From IMG/VR virus record IMGVR_UViG_3300003543_000059, positions 1-64,000 of that record: a stretch of 64,000 nt of DNA; one strand, written 5' to 3'. The notes under the pieces were generated by a model, which made no database searches, had not been told where the DNA came from, and worked only from the letters and a program-made list of their open reading frames with translations. The position numbers and the translations under genes are program-made. This DNA comes from a virus. Below are positions 56,042-64,000 of this stretch, piece by piece (within the stretch, counting starts at the first letter, position 1; every line of letters begins with the position of its first letter).

Positions 56042-57277
56042 ATGGGATTAGATTTATTTAGAATTGGACTGGGCTTAGATATTGAATCAGAAGACGGTTC
56101 ATCGAATGCGTATGTCATACAAGGAGCAGGATTACCAGGTGGTGATACGTCTGAACAGGATGCGGCACCAATAGGTTCTGCGTATATGAGAACAGATGTA
56201 GAAACTAACAATCTACAGTTCTATTACAAATGGTCTACAGCTAATAACAGTGCTGCGGATTGGAAACAAGCAACCAGTAAAGAATATGTTGATGCTGTAG
56301 CCAGCGGTTTATCTTGGAGAGAGCCAGCGTTAGTTCATGATTCTTCTACATATGCGAACATTGCTGCTGCTGAAACTGCTGCAAACGTTGCTGATACCGT
56401 TGATGGTATTACAATTGTGGTTGATAGTAGACTTTTATTTTCTGATTTAACTTCTGGTAATGATAATGTTTATATTGTTAGTGGTGGGACTGGCGCATGG
56501 ACTTTCACAGAAGACACTAATGCTGCTACTGATGGTGATGCGGTCTTAATCCAACAAGGTACTTATGCTGAAGAGCAATGGACTTTTGATGGAACAGATT
56601 GGGTTCAATTTGGTAGTGCTGGTGGTGCAGCGGAATTGGGATACTTACGTGCATTCGTTGGTAAAACAGGTCCAGGTTCAGAATCACCTACATACACATC
56701 AACTGATATTATCACTCAAGGTGATAATTTAGAAATTGCTATTGGTAAATTAGATGGTTCAATCGGAACACAAGCTTACACTAATGATAACGTTGTAACT
56801 GATGGTGAATCTACTACAGCAAGTATTGACGCTTTAGACATTGCTTTAGGTAACCAAACTTATACTAATGATAACGTTGTAACTGATGGTGAATCTACTA
56901 CAGCAAGTATTGATGCTATTGATACCGCAATTGGTGATTTACAAAATGAAACATTAGAAATCACTGGAACAAATGTTGTTGCTCTTGCTGGTATTACATT
57001 AGACACATTACCTTTAGCTGATGCTACACAAGTTGAATGGATGGTTCAGGCTCGTGAAAACGGAACTCCAGCGAACAGACGTGGGGTTATTATCCATGCG
57101 TTCAATGATGGTTCAACATTAATTGACTTTTCGCGTTCAAACAGACTTAAATTAGGCTCTAATATAGCTGGATTCAAACTTACTGCTGACATTAATGGCA
57201 CTGATATGCGTTTAAGATTAGAATCTACTAACAACATTGATTATGTTGTTAAACGTATTTCTTATAGCTCATTCTAA
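56042..57277 (+). CDS. fiber/adhesin-like virion protein with internal repeats
   Basis: 411 residues after AAGGAGAACTAAA. Residues 20-80 include I-G-S-A-Y-M-R-T-D-V and W-K-Q-A-T-S-K-E-Y-V-D-A-V-A-S-G-L-S-W, a junction block also seen in the large fiber at 60521. Residues about 240-295 hold two 28-residue units of Y-T-N-D-N-V-V-T-D-G-E-S-T-T. The C-terminus is a compact beta domain. Probably a fiber subunit. Confidence 0.65.
   Translation: MGLDLFRIGLGLDIESEDGSSNAYVIQGAGLPGGDTSEQDAAPIGSAYMRTDVETNNLQFYYKWSTANNSAADWKQATSKEYVDAVASGLSWREPALVHDSSTYANIAAAETAANVADTVDGITIVVDSRLLFSDLTSGNDNVYIVSGGTGAWTFTEDTNAATDGDAVLIQQGTYAEEQWTFDGTDWVQFGSAGGAAELGYLRAFVGKTGPGSESPTYTSTDIITQGDNLEIAIGKLDGSIGTQAYTNDNVVTDGESTTASIDALDIALGNQTYTNDNVVTDGESTTASIDAIDTAIGDLQNETLEITGTNVVALAGITLDTLPLADATQVEWMVQARENGTPANRRGVIIHAFNDGSTLIDFSRSNRLKLGSNIAGFKLTADINGTDMRLRLESTNNIDYVVKRISYSSF
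56780..56829 (+). repeat. 50-bp direct repeat, copy 1
   Basis: Perfectly repeated at 56864-56913, period 84 bases (28 codons), in frame within the fiber gene. Confidence 0.9.
56864..56913 (+). repeat. 50-bp direct repeat, copy 2
   Basis: Identical to 56780-56829. The DNA identity implies a recent in-frame duplication or gene-conversion event. Confidence 0.9.
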
Positions 57278-57292
57278 TAACATAGGGTACAC

Positions 57293-58813
57293 ATGGCAAA
57301 CATAGATGATGCCTTCACGATTGACACGTTATCGCTAGAGGATAACGTGTTAATCACTTCAGGGGTGATTGACCCTACGATTGGTGGTGGGTTTGAAGCT
57401 CCTATAGGTTCCATCTTTTTGAGAACCAATGGGTTAATGTATCAAAAAACGAACACTGCTGATGTTGCTTGGTCACAATTTAGCTTTGGTAGTGCTTCAC
57501 TTGATGAATTAGTAAAAATATCAGCAAATGATACTACTTCCGACTATCTTAATGGTAAACTTAATGTTGGTTCTAGTTTAACTATTACCGAAAACAATGA
57601 TGGTTCAAATGAAACTCTAACCATAGACACTTCAATACCTTTAGCATCCATTCAAACTGAAATAGATAATATAGAAGCTGCTAGTGGTGGGGTTTTTGAT
57701 ACTGATGGTAATTTTGATAGTGCTATAGTAGACACCGCTCTGCAATCTGTTGTTACCCCAACTGATTTATTAGATACTTTGAATCAAATGGATACTGCTA
57801 TTTTTGGTAGTGTTCCAATTACAGATTTAGCCACTGTGGTGGTTTCTAGGTCGGTTCCCATACCTGTTGCGCTTACTTATACAGATTTATCTTGGGATTT
57901 AACCAATGTCGAAAACATACCATCTATTATCGAGCATGATGTAGTAAATACAGATAATATTATAGTAAAAGAGACTGGATTATACTTAGTAGCTTTTTCT
58001 TTATCAATTGACGCTAATGCACTGGAAGCAATATATGATATAAGAATCAGAATTAATGATACAACTGTTATGTCTGGTTCTATACGTCAAATTTCTGAAG
58101 ATGATGAAATAAACGATGTGTCTAATTGTTTAACTGTTGAATTAATAGCCAACGATTTTCTTACACTTCAAGTTCAATCTAATGGTACAGGTGATGTGTT
58201 AGGTGCTACTAGTAATATGATGGTTACTCGACTAAAAGGTGTTAAGGGTGATAAAGGTGATGCTGGTCTAACTGGTTCAGGTTCCAATGTTAATGTTTTA
58301 GATGATGGAACAGCGGTACCAAATACACCACACGCTAATTTGAATTTTAGAAATAATTTCACATTAACTGATAATGCTGGGACTGTTGATATTGATGTAG
58401 ACTACCCCGTATTTGGTACCGAATATTTCAGAGCAGAAAGCTTAGGGTTAACCACTTCAACATCAACCGCCTTTTTAAATAAGACTACATTAACAGTTAA
58501 CAATTTAGTTGGTGGTGTTTATAGAATAGGTGTTAGTTATGGGTGGAATCATAACAATGCTAGTAATGATTTTGAATCAAGAATACAAGAAAATAATGTG
58601 AATATAGTTGAAATACATAAGCAAGAACCTAAAGACCCACAAGGAAATTTTGGTAATTCTGGTACGTCACAACGACATTATATTGACAGAATTATATATA
58701 GAACATTATTACCTGCCACTTCATATACGTATGATTTAGATTTTAGAACTGATGCCAATGGCACAGCTTCCGGTATATGGGAAGCAATTATAGAATTTTG
58801 GAGGGTTGAATAA
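57293..58813 (+). CDS. tail fiber-like protein with short collagen-like stretch
   Basis: 506 residues. N-terminal block A-P-I-G-S-I-F-L-R-T-N-G near residue 37 is like that of gene 56042. Beta-rich shaft, then G-V-K-G-D-K-G-D-A-G-L near 315 (collagen-like triplets), then a C-terminal beta-sandwich of about 150 residues (V-Y-R-I-G-V-S-Y-G-W; Y-T-Y-D-L-D-F-R-T). This resembles TNF/C1q-like heads of phage fibers. Overlaps the next gene by one base. Confidence 0.7.
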   Translation: MANIDDAFTIDTLSLEDNVLITSGVIDPTIGGGFEAPIGSIFLRTNGLMYQKTNTADVAWSQFSFGSASLDELVKISANDTTSDYLNGKLNVGSSLTITENNDGSNETLTIDTSIPLASIQTEIDNIEAASGGVFDTDGNFDSAIVDTALQSVVTPTDLLDTLNQMDTAIFGSVPITDLATVVVSRSVPIPVALTYTDLSWDLTNVENIPSIIEHDVVNTDNIIVKETGLYLVAFSLSIDANALEAIYDIRIRINDTTVMSGSIRQISEDDEINDVSNCLTVELIANDFLTLQVQSNGTGDVLGATSNMMVTRLKGVKGDKGDAGLTGSGSNVNVLDDGTAVPNTPHANLNFRNNFTLTDNAGTVDIDVDYPVFGTEYFRAESLGLTTSTSTAFLNKTTLTVNNLVGGVYRIGVSYGWNHNNASNDFESRIQENNVNIVEIHKQEPKDPQGNFGNSGTSQRHYIDRIIYRTLLPATSYTYDLDFRTDANGTASGIWEAIIEFWRVE

Positions 58814-59553
58814 TGTCAATATTTTATTATAGAACTAAGGATAATATATGTCCAGCAATTTTTCAAAACGAAATAAATAATGATGGGATAATCACTACTG
58901 CCATTGAATATATTAGGGTGGATGATGAAGTGAATCTAACATTCGCTTTTGCTTCATCTATTTCAACCGCAGAAGAAACACAATTAGACGTTTTATTAAA
59001 TGCTCACATATGCATCCGACCTGATGATGGCGGTGATGGCGGAGCTGTTGACAGTAGTGATGATGGAGATGATAACCCTATTGCGACTTTATTATCAACA
59101 AATTTTGGTAGAATTTTTCAATATAACTTTTATGAAGATGGTTCAGCTAAAAATAAATGGCTAGAATTTTCAGATGGTACAGGATGTGATGAAACGGCTG
59201 GTGTTATACCGTGGGATTGTAAATTAATAGCAATTACATATTCCAATGAAAGAAAGAATACGGATGTTACGTTAGAAGTTAGAACCGCACCGTTAAATAG
59301 TGGTGCAACTGATGTGTTAGCGAAAGGATGGGTTATCGTTGATGCAAGAACTGGCGTTCAAAAGAATTTCCCGACTGATGTTAATTTTTCTACAGGCGAT
59401 AAAGTTGGGGTGTATTTTAAACATACATCAGGAACCTACCCTAAAAAGCCACATGTCAGTTTATTCTTTTTAATAACTGAAACGGGTAATACGTTAGAAA
59501 CTATAACGGAAAACCATTCTGGGGATTTCGGTAGCGGCTCATATGATGATTAG
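58813..59553 (+). CDS. fiber-operon virion protein
   Basis: 246 residues in a TAATG overlap. An acidic Asp/Gly linker near residue 75 (D-D-G-G-D-G-G-A; D-D-G-D-D-N) separates two halves; the C-terminal half is a beta domain with T-L-E-V-R-T-A-P and H-V-S-L-F-F-L-I-T. A receptor-binding or assembly role is likely. Confidence 0.6.
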   Translation: MSIFYYRTKDNICPAIFQNEINNDGIITTAIEYIRVDDEVNLTFAFASSISTAEETQLDVLLNAHICIRPDDGGDGGAVDSSDDGDDNPIATLLSTNFGRIFQYNFYEDGSAKNKWLEFSDGTGCDETAGVIPWDCKLIAITYSNERKNTDVTLEVRTAPLNSGATDVLAKGWVIVDARTGVQKNFPTDVNFSTGDKVGVYFKHTSGTYPKKPHVSLFFLITETGNTLETITENHSGDFGSGSYDD

Positions 59554-59562
59554 GATTAAAAA

Positions 59563-60510
59563 ATGAAATTAGTGAAAATTAAAAACACAGGTGTAATAGG
59601 AACATGGGTAGGGCAAACTATACAACCATTAGAATATTACACTTTAGAAAATGACAAAGAATTATATAAATGGGAAGAAAGTGAAACTGTTTATGCTGAT
59701 ATAGCTAATGGTAGACTAGTTATCAACAATGGCACTGATATTGTTGATGATATGACACCATTTGATGGTTGGAACTGGTTATCAAGTGATGAAAAATTAC
59801 CAATATCAAACTTAGACGGTGTTAAACTTGCTGTGCATGGTTCATCAAAACCTTATATTGAAGGTAATACGACTTACGCTGTTTGGACTGGTTCTGGTGA
59901 TAACGCTATGACAGGTATGATGTGTGATGGTGATTTATTAGAATTTGATTTAATCCCAGGTAAAGCAGAACACGTTATTGACGTTAAATACAATCAAATG
60001 ATGAACGGAAGAGTTTGGATTCATGAAGGGTATTTGAAATTTGAAAATGGCAGTGCTGGAGATTATATTGATGCTGTTGTTGTTGCCGCAGCTACACCGT
60101 TACAAACCTCAGTTAATTTAGATTTAATAGTTACCGACAACTGGATAACATATTCAACTGGTGGTGCTGGAACAGGAACACATGGGTTTGCTGATGCTAC
60201 TAAAATTGTGTTGGTTCCTAGACCTTTTTCGCAAGATGGTGATTGGGATTATGATGGTGTAAATTTAACACCAAACTTCACTAGCACGGGTGGATATAAA
60301 ATGTCTGATATTGAAAGAATAGTCAGTAAGTATATGAATAAATTACCGTGTCGTGGCACTTGTCACAATTATTTCAGCATGACTTCTGATGACACAACAG
60401 AATTATTACAGAATTATTTTATAAGAATAACAGCGCACAACGTTTCAGATACTACATGGTTTGCTTCCGCTATTATAGAAATTTTTAGAGAAAGAACATT
60501 TAACCCATAA
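59563..60510 (+). CDS. fiber-operon virion protein
   Basis: 315 residues. N-terminal domain with V-K-I-K-N-T-G-V and I-Q-P-L-E-Y-Y-T-L; C-terminal half beta-rich with Cys pair C-R-G-T-C-H near residue 270 and F-I-R-I-T-A-H-N-V at the end. Probably a receptor-binding or fiber-linker protein. No named family. Confidence 0.6.
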   Translation: MKLVKIKNTGVIGTWVGQTIQPLEYYTLENDKELYKWEESETVYADIANGRLVINNGTDIVDDMTPFDGWNWLSSDEKLPISNLDGVKLAVHGSSKPYIEGNTTYAVWTGSGDNAMTGMMCDGDLLEFDLIPGKAEHVIDVKYNQMMNGRVWIHEGYLKFENGSAGDYIDAVVVAAATPLQTSVNLDLIVTDNWITYSTGGAGTGTHGFADATKIVLVPRPFSQDGDWDYDGVNLTPNFTSTGGYKMSDIERIVSKYMNKLPCRGTCHNYFSMTSDDTTELLQNYFIRITAHNVSDTTWFASAIIEIFRERTFNP

Positions 60511-60520
60511 GGATTTTGGA

Positions 60521-63196
60521 ATGAACATTACATTTAAACAGGGTATCATTAGGTATCCAACCACAGGAAGTTCACAGTCATTCCTTAAAAAGAGCGGAAC
60601 AACAGTCGATTTATTGGCTGATAATGGTTCCACATTAGTAACTTTTGCCCACGGCACTAGTGATTATACTTATGAAGAATTACTAACAGTTTCAAATGCT
60701 TGGATAGGACCTTTTAGTGCTGGTTCTGAATATTGGTTATACTGGGATTTAGACACATTAACAGGATTAAGAACGTTTGGTTACACAGAACTTCAACCTG
60801 CTATCAGTTCTACTAAACCTTCAGCTCCATTACAAGGTCAACATTGGTATGACCTAGCAACTAACAAAATGATGGTTTGGGAAACAACGGTTTGGCGTAA
60901 TGTTATTCGAGTTTTTTCTGCTTATTATGATGGGATAGATTTCGCTTCTATGGGTCTTGGTGTTGGTAGCTTCCCTTTTGCTGGTTCACAAGTCGGTATC
61001 ACAAACATTCAAGCTGTTGCTGGTAAATTATTATTTAGCGATAACGGTAAACCAATTTTAAAAGCTAACAAAGAATTTTTCACAACTGAATCTGTTTTTA
61101 ACGTCAACGGCTCGAATATTGACACATTAAGATTAGAATCATCATATGAAATTGTTAAAGCTAATGAAACATTAGCACGATACCATGTGGTGCATTATAT
61201 TGATGATAATATAGTTGAATTTGCTGATTATAGTGATGCAAATTCAATATTAGGTATGGTTACAGAAGATGTTATCATTAATGGTTTAACGAACGTTATT
61301 TTAAATGGTGTGATTAATAATTCTTCTTGGAATTTTGCTGACCCCATAGGTGCCTTATTGTGGGTATCGGAAGCGGGTGAATTGGTCAATGCTGACCCAC
61401 ATTTAACAGATGTGATAAACAATCCAAAGCAACACCCTTCAATTGCTAAAGTAATATCTCCTACTTCTATACTGTTTCAACCAACATATCAAACAGAAAT
61501 TGATGTTATTGCTAAGATAAACCCAGCTACAACTGGTGAATTAGGTGTTGTGAAGCTTACAACCGATGCTATAGACGGATTACATCCTATCGTAGTAACT
61601 GATACCGACCCAAGATTAACGGACGAAAGAACGGCTTTACCGCACGTTCATGACGCTTTAAATACTGTCTTTGCTACTGATAGCGGAATGACATCAATCA
61701 ACGTTAGAAACGCTTTAGACGAGCTTAATGATGGTAAAGCTGATATAGCGGGAACAACCTTTACTGGTAGTGTATTATTATCTGGCACCCCAACAACCAA
61801 CTTAGAAGCAGCGAATAAAAAATATGTTGATGATTTGGTTTCAGGATTAAGTTGGATAGAACCAATTCAATTCGTTAATGTAATTGGTGACACTCTTGGT
61901 ACTCCACCAGCAACACCGTTAGTATCAGATACTTACATCATTCCTACTCTTGGTTCTCCTTCTGGTGATTGGTTAGCATTTACTAATGATGATATTGTTC
62001 AATGGGATGGTACCCAATGGAATGTTATAGGTAATTTAACTACGTTAACAGTGCCAACACGTTTTGGTATTGCTATGACAACCGCAACCACAGCATTCGG
62101 AACATTCATTACCCATGAAGCTGACATTGCAACATATGATAGTGGTGTTTGGACTTTTGAAACTCCTGTAGATAATAACGCGGTGTTGGTTAATAGTGAG
62201 CTTGATGTTCATGCTTATCACCAATTCGTTTATGATACCGAATGGATTGAATTTGCTGGACCACATACAATATTAGCTGGTGTTAATCTTGAACAGGTTC
62301 AAAACACATTCAATGTTAAAAACGTTGTAGATGGTGGAACGATTGACGCATTAACTTTAAACGGTTCTTCTGACACTGATTTTGTTGCTGTAAGCGGTGA
62401 TGTTATGACAGGAACATTAACTTTAAATGCTGACCCTGCTTTAGCTTTAGAAGCTGCAACAAAACAATATGTAGATAGTAAAGCATCAAGCTTGCCGGAA
62501 TTGACAGATGTTGACCCCGCATTAGCACCTATTGATGATGATGTGTTGTATTATGAGAACGCTTCAAGTCTTTGGAAAAGTAAGCAAATTGTAACTGGTG
62601 GCGGTGGTGGCGGTAGTCCGTACACTTTTTCCCCGTTACCATACATAGCGACAGTTAATGGAACGTCATTTGATAGCAACAACAATGGTGATATATTATT
62701 ATCGAATCAAGATTTGACTGCATCTGGCACGGCTGCAACGTGGGATTCTGTTATATCGACAACAGGAAAAAGTAGCGGCAAACATTATGTTGAATACACA
62801 ATTCTTAATACTAATGGTAATAATGAAAACATTTTTGGTATAGCTGGTTTACCTGTAGATTTTAATAATTTTATAGGTTCAGATTTAACCAGTTTTTCGT
62901 GGTATGGGAAAACTGGACAAACATACCATAATGGTGTTTTAACACAATTTGGTCAATCCTATACACAAAGCGGGATTGTTCTTGGTATGGCATTAGATTT
63001 AGATTCAAACACGGTTCTATTTTCAAGAAATGCTCAAGCCCAAATTATAAAACTAATACCTATTGAAATTTTAAATACAGGTAGTGTTTTTGTGGGTGTT
63101 TCCGCAAAATTAAACAATGGTGGGACAATCAATTTTGGTGACACACCATTCTCATTTCCACCACCAGCAGGGTTTATTCCTTGGAATGGAAGTTAA
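60521..63196 (+). CDS. large tail fiber with C-terminal SPRY-like domain
   Basis: 891 residues. Residues 1-320 form an N-terminal head-attachment region (Q-G-Q-H-W-Y-D-L-A-T-N-K-M-M-V-W). Shaft repeats include A-A-N-K-K-Y-V-D-D-L-V and A-A-T-K-Q-Y-V-D-S-K, the short helical junctions common in phage fibers. A Gly-run linker (T-G-G-G-G-G-G-S) near 705 leads to a SPRY/B30.2-like domain (S-G-K-H-Y-V-E-Y-T-I; F-S-W-Y-G-K-T-G; G-M-A-L-D-L-D-S-N-T-V-L-F-S; V-F-V-G-V-S-A). Such domains bind proteins, so it may hold the receptor-binding tip. Confidence 0.75.
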   Translation: MNITFKQGIIRYPTTGSSQSFLKKSGTTVDLLADNGSTLVTFAHGTSDYTYEELLTVSNAWIGPFSAGSEYWLYWDLDTLTGLRTFGYTELQPAISSTKPSAPLQGQHWYDLATNKMMVWETTVWRNVIRVFSAYYDGIDFASMGLGVGSFPFAGSQVGITNIQAVAGKLLFSDNGKPILKANKEFFTTESVFNVNGSNIDTLRLESSYEIVKANETLARYHVVHYIDDNIVEFADYSDANSILGMVTEDVIINGLTNVILNGVINNSSWNFADPIGALLWVSEAGELVNADPHLTDVINNPKQHPSIAKVISPTSILFQPTYQTEIDVIAKINPATTGELGVVKLTTDAIDGLHPIVVTDTDPRLTDERTALPHVHDALNTVFATDSGMTSINVRNALDELNDGKADIAGTTFTGSVLLSGTPTTNLEAANKKYVDDLVSGLSWIEPIQFVNVIGDTLGTPPATPLVSDTYIIPTLGSPSGDWLAFTNDDIVQWDGTQWNVIGNLTTLTVPTRFGIAMTTATTAFGTFITHEADIATYDSGVWTFETPVDNNAVLVNSELDVHAYHQFVYDTEWIEFAGPHTILAGVNLEQVQNTFNVKNVVDGGTIDALTLNGSSDTDFVAVSGDVMTGTLTLNADPALALEAATKQYVDSKASSLPELTDVDPALAPIDDDVLYYENASSLWKSKQIVTGGGGGGSPYTFSPLPYIATVNGTSFDSNNNGDILLSNQDLTASGTAATWDSVISTTGKSSGKHYVEYTILNTNGNNENIFGIAGLPVDFNNFIGSDLTSFSWYGKTGQTYHNGVLTQFGQSYTQSGIVLGMALDLDSNTVLFSRNAQAQIIKLIPIEILNTGSVFVGVSAKLNNGGTINFGDTPFSFPPPAGFIPWNGS

Positions 63197-63214
63197 CGGG
63201 GTTAAGGAACAATA

Positions 63215-63553
63215 ATGACAGTACTAATATTGAACAATACAAAAGAATATATCGAATATGATGCTACCGGAGCATCTAGCGATACAGTATTTACTATGAC
63301 ATTACCAAATAATGTTACAGGAACTAGGGATAGAATAGTTTTGATGGTTTCGTATAATACTTCTTCTGGTCACAATTTCACATGGTCTGGAACACCTATC
63401 TTATGGCAAGATAATGATGAACCATCCAGAATTGGTGATTATAATTCAGATAGAGAAACTATGAAAATAGAATTATGGAAAGACCCTCTTACTGGACATT
63501 GGTTAGGGTCTTATATTAGATATACACAAAATGGCGGTGGTGGTAGTTATTAA
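63215..63553 (+). CDS. small fiber-associated beta protein
   Basis: 112 residues. Beta-rich (D-R-I-V-L-M-V-S-Y; W-S-G-T-P-I-L-W-Q) with a C-terminal Gly run (N-G-G-G-G-S-Y) like the linker of the large fiber. May be a tip domain or chaperone. Confidence 0.55.
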   Translation: MTVLILNNTKEYIEYDATGASSDTVFTMTLPNNVTGTRDRIVLMVSYNTSSGHNFTWSGTPILWQDNDEPSRIGDYNSDRETMKIELWKDPLTGHWLGSYIRYTQNGGGGSY

Positions 63554-64000
63554 TTGGCTATAATATCACACAAACATAAGCTTATCATTGCAAGACCAAC
63601 AAAAACAGGCTCGTCAAGTTTTCATGCCAGTATAGTGTTATCTGGTATGTTGGGTGAACAAGATATGTTTAGTAAATTAGATGTCCTGTCTAAGTTAAAA
63701 CACGAACCTAAACTATACTGGCATTGGACACCTCACAACATATTAAGAAGACACTACGTAACAGAAGACCAGTTCAATGAATATGAAATTATTACTACTA
63801 TAAGACACCCTCTCGAACGATATATCTCAGCGTTTTTCTTTATGGCTCATTTACGAAAAAGTTCTAATAACATTAACGTTTTTAAAAATTTGATACGTTC
63901 TAAAGGTGCGGCTATCCATGATACCAAACTTGGTTCTAAGCAAAGCGAGTATTTTAAACATAATGGTGAATTCATTAAAAATTTAATCGTGGTTCCCACT
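63554..64000 (+). CDS. sulfotransferase-like protein (cut by window end)
   Basis: 149 codons seen, from a TTG directly after the previous stop; the end is outside the window. Two sulfotransferase signatures are visible: R-P-T-K-T-G-S-S-S-F near residue 15 (5'-phosphosulfate loop of PAPS) and T-I-R-H-P-L-E-R-Y-I-S-A-F near residue 88 (3'-phosphate site). These enzymes move sulfate from PAPS to a hydroxyl or amine. Its place at the end of the fiber operon suggests a target linked to receptors or fibers. The start codon is uncertain. Confidence 0.75.
   Translation, partial: MAIISHKHKLIIARPTKTGSSSFHASIVLSGMLGEQDMFSKLDVLSKLKHEPKLYWHWTPHNILRRHYVTEDQFNEYEIITTIRHPLERYISAFFFMAHLRKSSNNINVFKNLIRSKGAAIHDTKLGSKQSEYFKHNGEFIKNLIVVPT

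Noticed and set aside
1-64000. tRNA, rRNA or CRISPR features
   Set aside because: No cloverleaf-like stretch with a T-loop GTTCGAATC-type core and no regularly spaced identical repeats were seen by eye. A tRNA scan would settle it.

Overview
This window is part of the genome of a tailed, contractile-tail bacteriophage distantly related to T4. The evidence is a set of recognisable T4-type proteins: tail sheath (gp18-like), tail tube (gp19-like), baseplate proteins (gp25-, gp5- and gp53-like), head-completion nuclease (gp4-like), late sigma factor (gp55-like), recombination nuclease subunits (gp46/gp47-like), and a terminase large subunit (gp17-like) with the T4-style Walker A. The DNA is AT-rich, genes are packed with many ATGA/TAATG overlaps, and there are TTG and GTG starts. 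I see no tRNA, rRNA, IS element or CRISPR array. The host cannot be named from the sequence; sigma70-type promoters point to a bacterial host with an ordinary housekeeping sigma factor.

Layout. 1-5.9 kb: mostly minus strand (gp4-like nuclease, tail-tube-fold/baseplate proteins, a PD-(D/E)XK nuclease, a cluster of FPEGE-repeat proteins, tail tube). 5.9-8.1 kb: plus-strand metabolic operon (DEDD exonuclease, nucleoside 2-deoxyribosyltransferase-like protein). 8.1-17.2 kb: minus-strand Vsr-like homing endonuclease, tail sheath and a five-gene baseplate operon. 17.3-22.5 kb: plus-strand late sigma factor, gp47/gp46 nuclease and small genes. 22.5-26.1 kb: RuvC-like resolvase, more FPEGE-repeat proteins and the first predicted capsid-targeted proteins. 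26.1-32.8 kb: many small early genes and an XPD/DinG-like helicase. 32.8-40 kb: packaging locus (small terminase, a degenerate terminase-like ATPase, and a large terminase gene broken by a split intein with a homing endonuclease in the break, a second cis intein, and another homing endonuclease after it). 40-44.5 kb: small early genes. 44.5-52 kb: a block of predicted virion-packaged proteins, including two amidoligase-like paralogues facing a gamma-glutamylcyclotransferase-like gene. 52-55.3 kb: small membrane proteins, SWIM-type protein and minus-strand virion proteins. 55.4-64 kb: plus-strand fiber/receptor-binding operon ending in a truncated sulfotransferase-like gene.

Regulation can be read directly. 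At least eight near-identical promoter-leader modules (TTTGCA, 17 bp, TATAAT, usually with an extended -10, then a leader and ribosome binding site) precede small genes and look like early promoters. About twenty T4-type late motifs (TATAAATA and close variants) precede virion, packaging and predicted internal-head genes, which fits the gp55-like sigma encoded here. At three genes the late motif lies exactly five bases before the ATG, which would give leaderless mRNAs.

The most interesting content is: (i) the fractured terminase gene with two inteins and two associated homing endonucleases, one with a 20-bp insertion footprint; (ii) ten or more proteins sharing T4-like capsid-targeting N-termini (TFKxF/YLxxE or MKLxEI...LLEA), suggesting a packaged and ejected protein set that includes amidoligase-like, kinase-like and ParB-like members; (iii) a dispersed family of FPEGE-repeat proteins, with 54-residue mini-members and one possible +1 frameshift; and (iv) a sulfotransferase-like gene inside the fiber operon.
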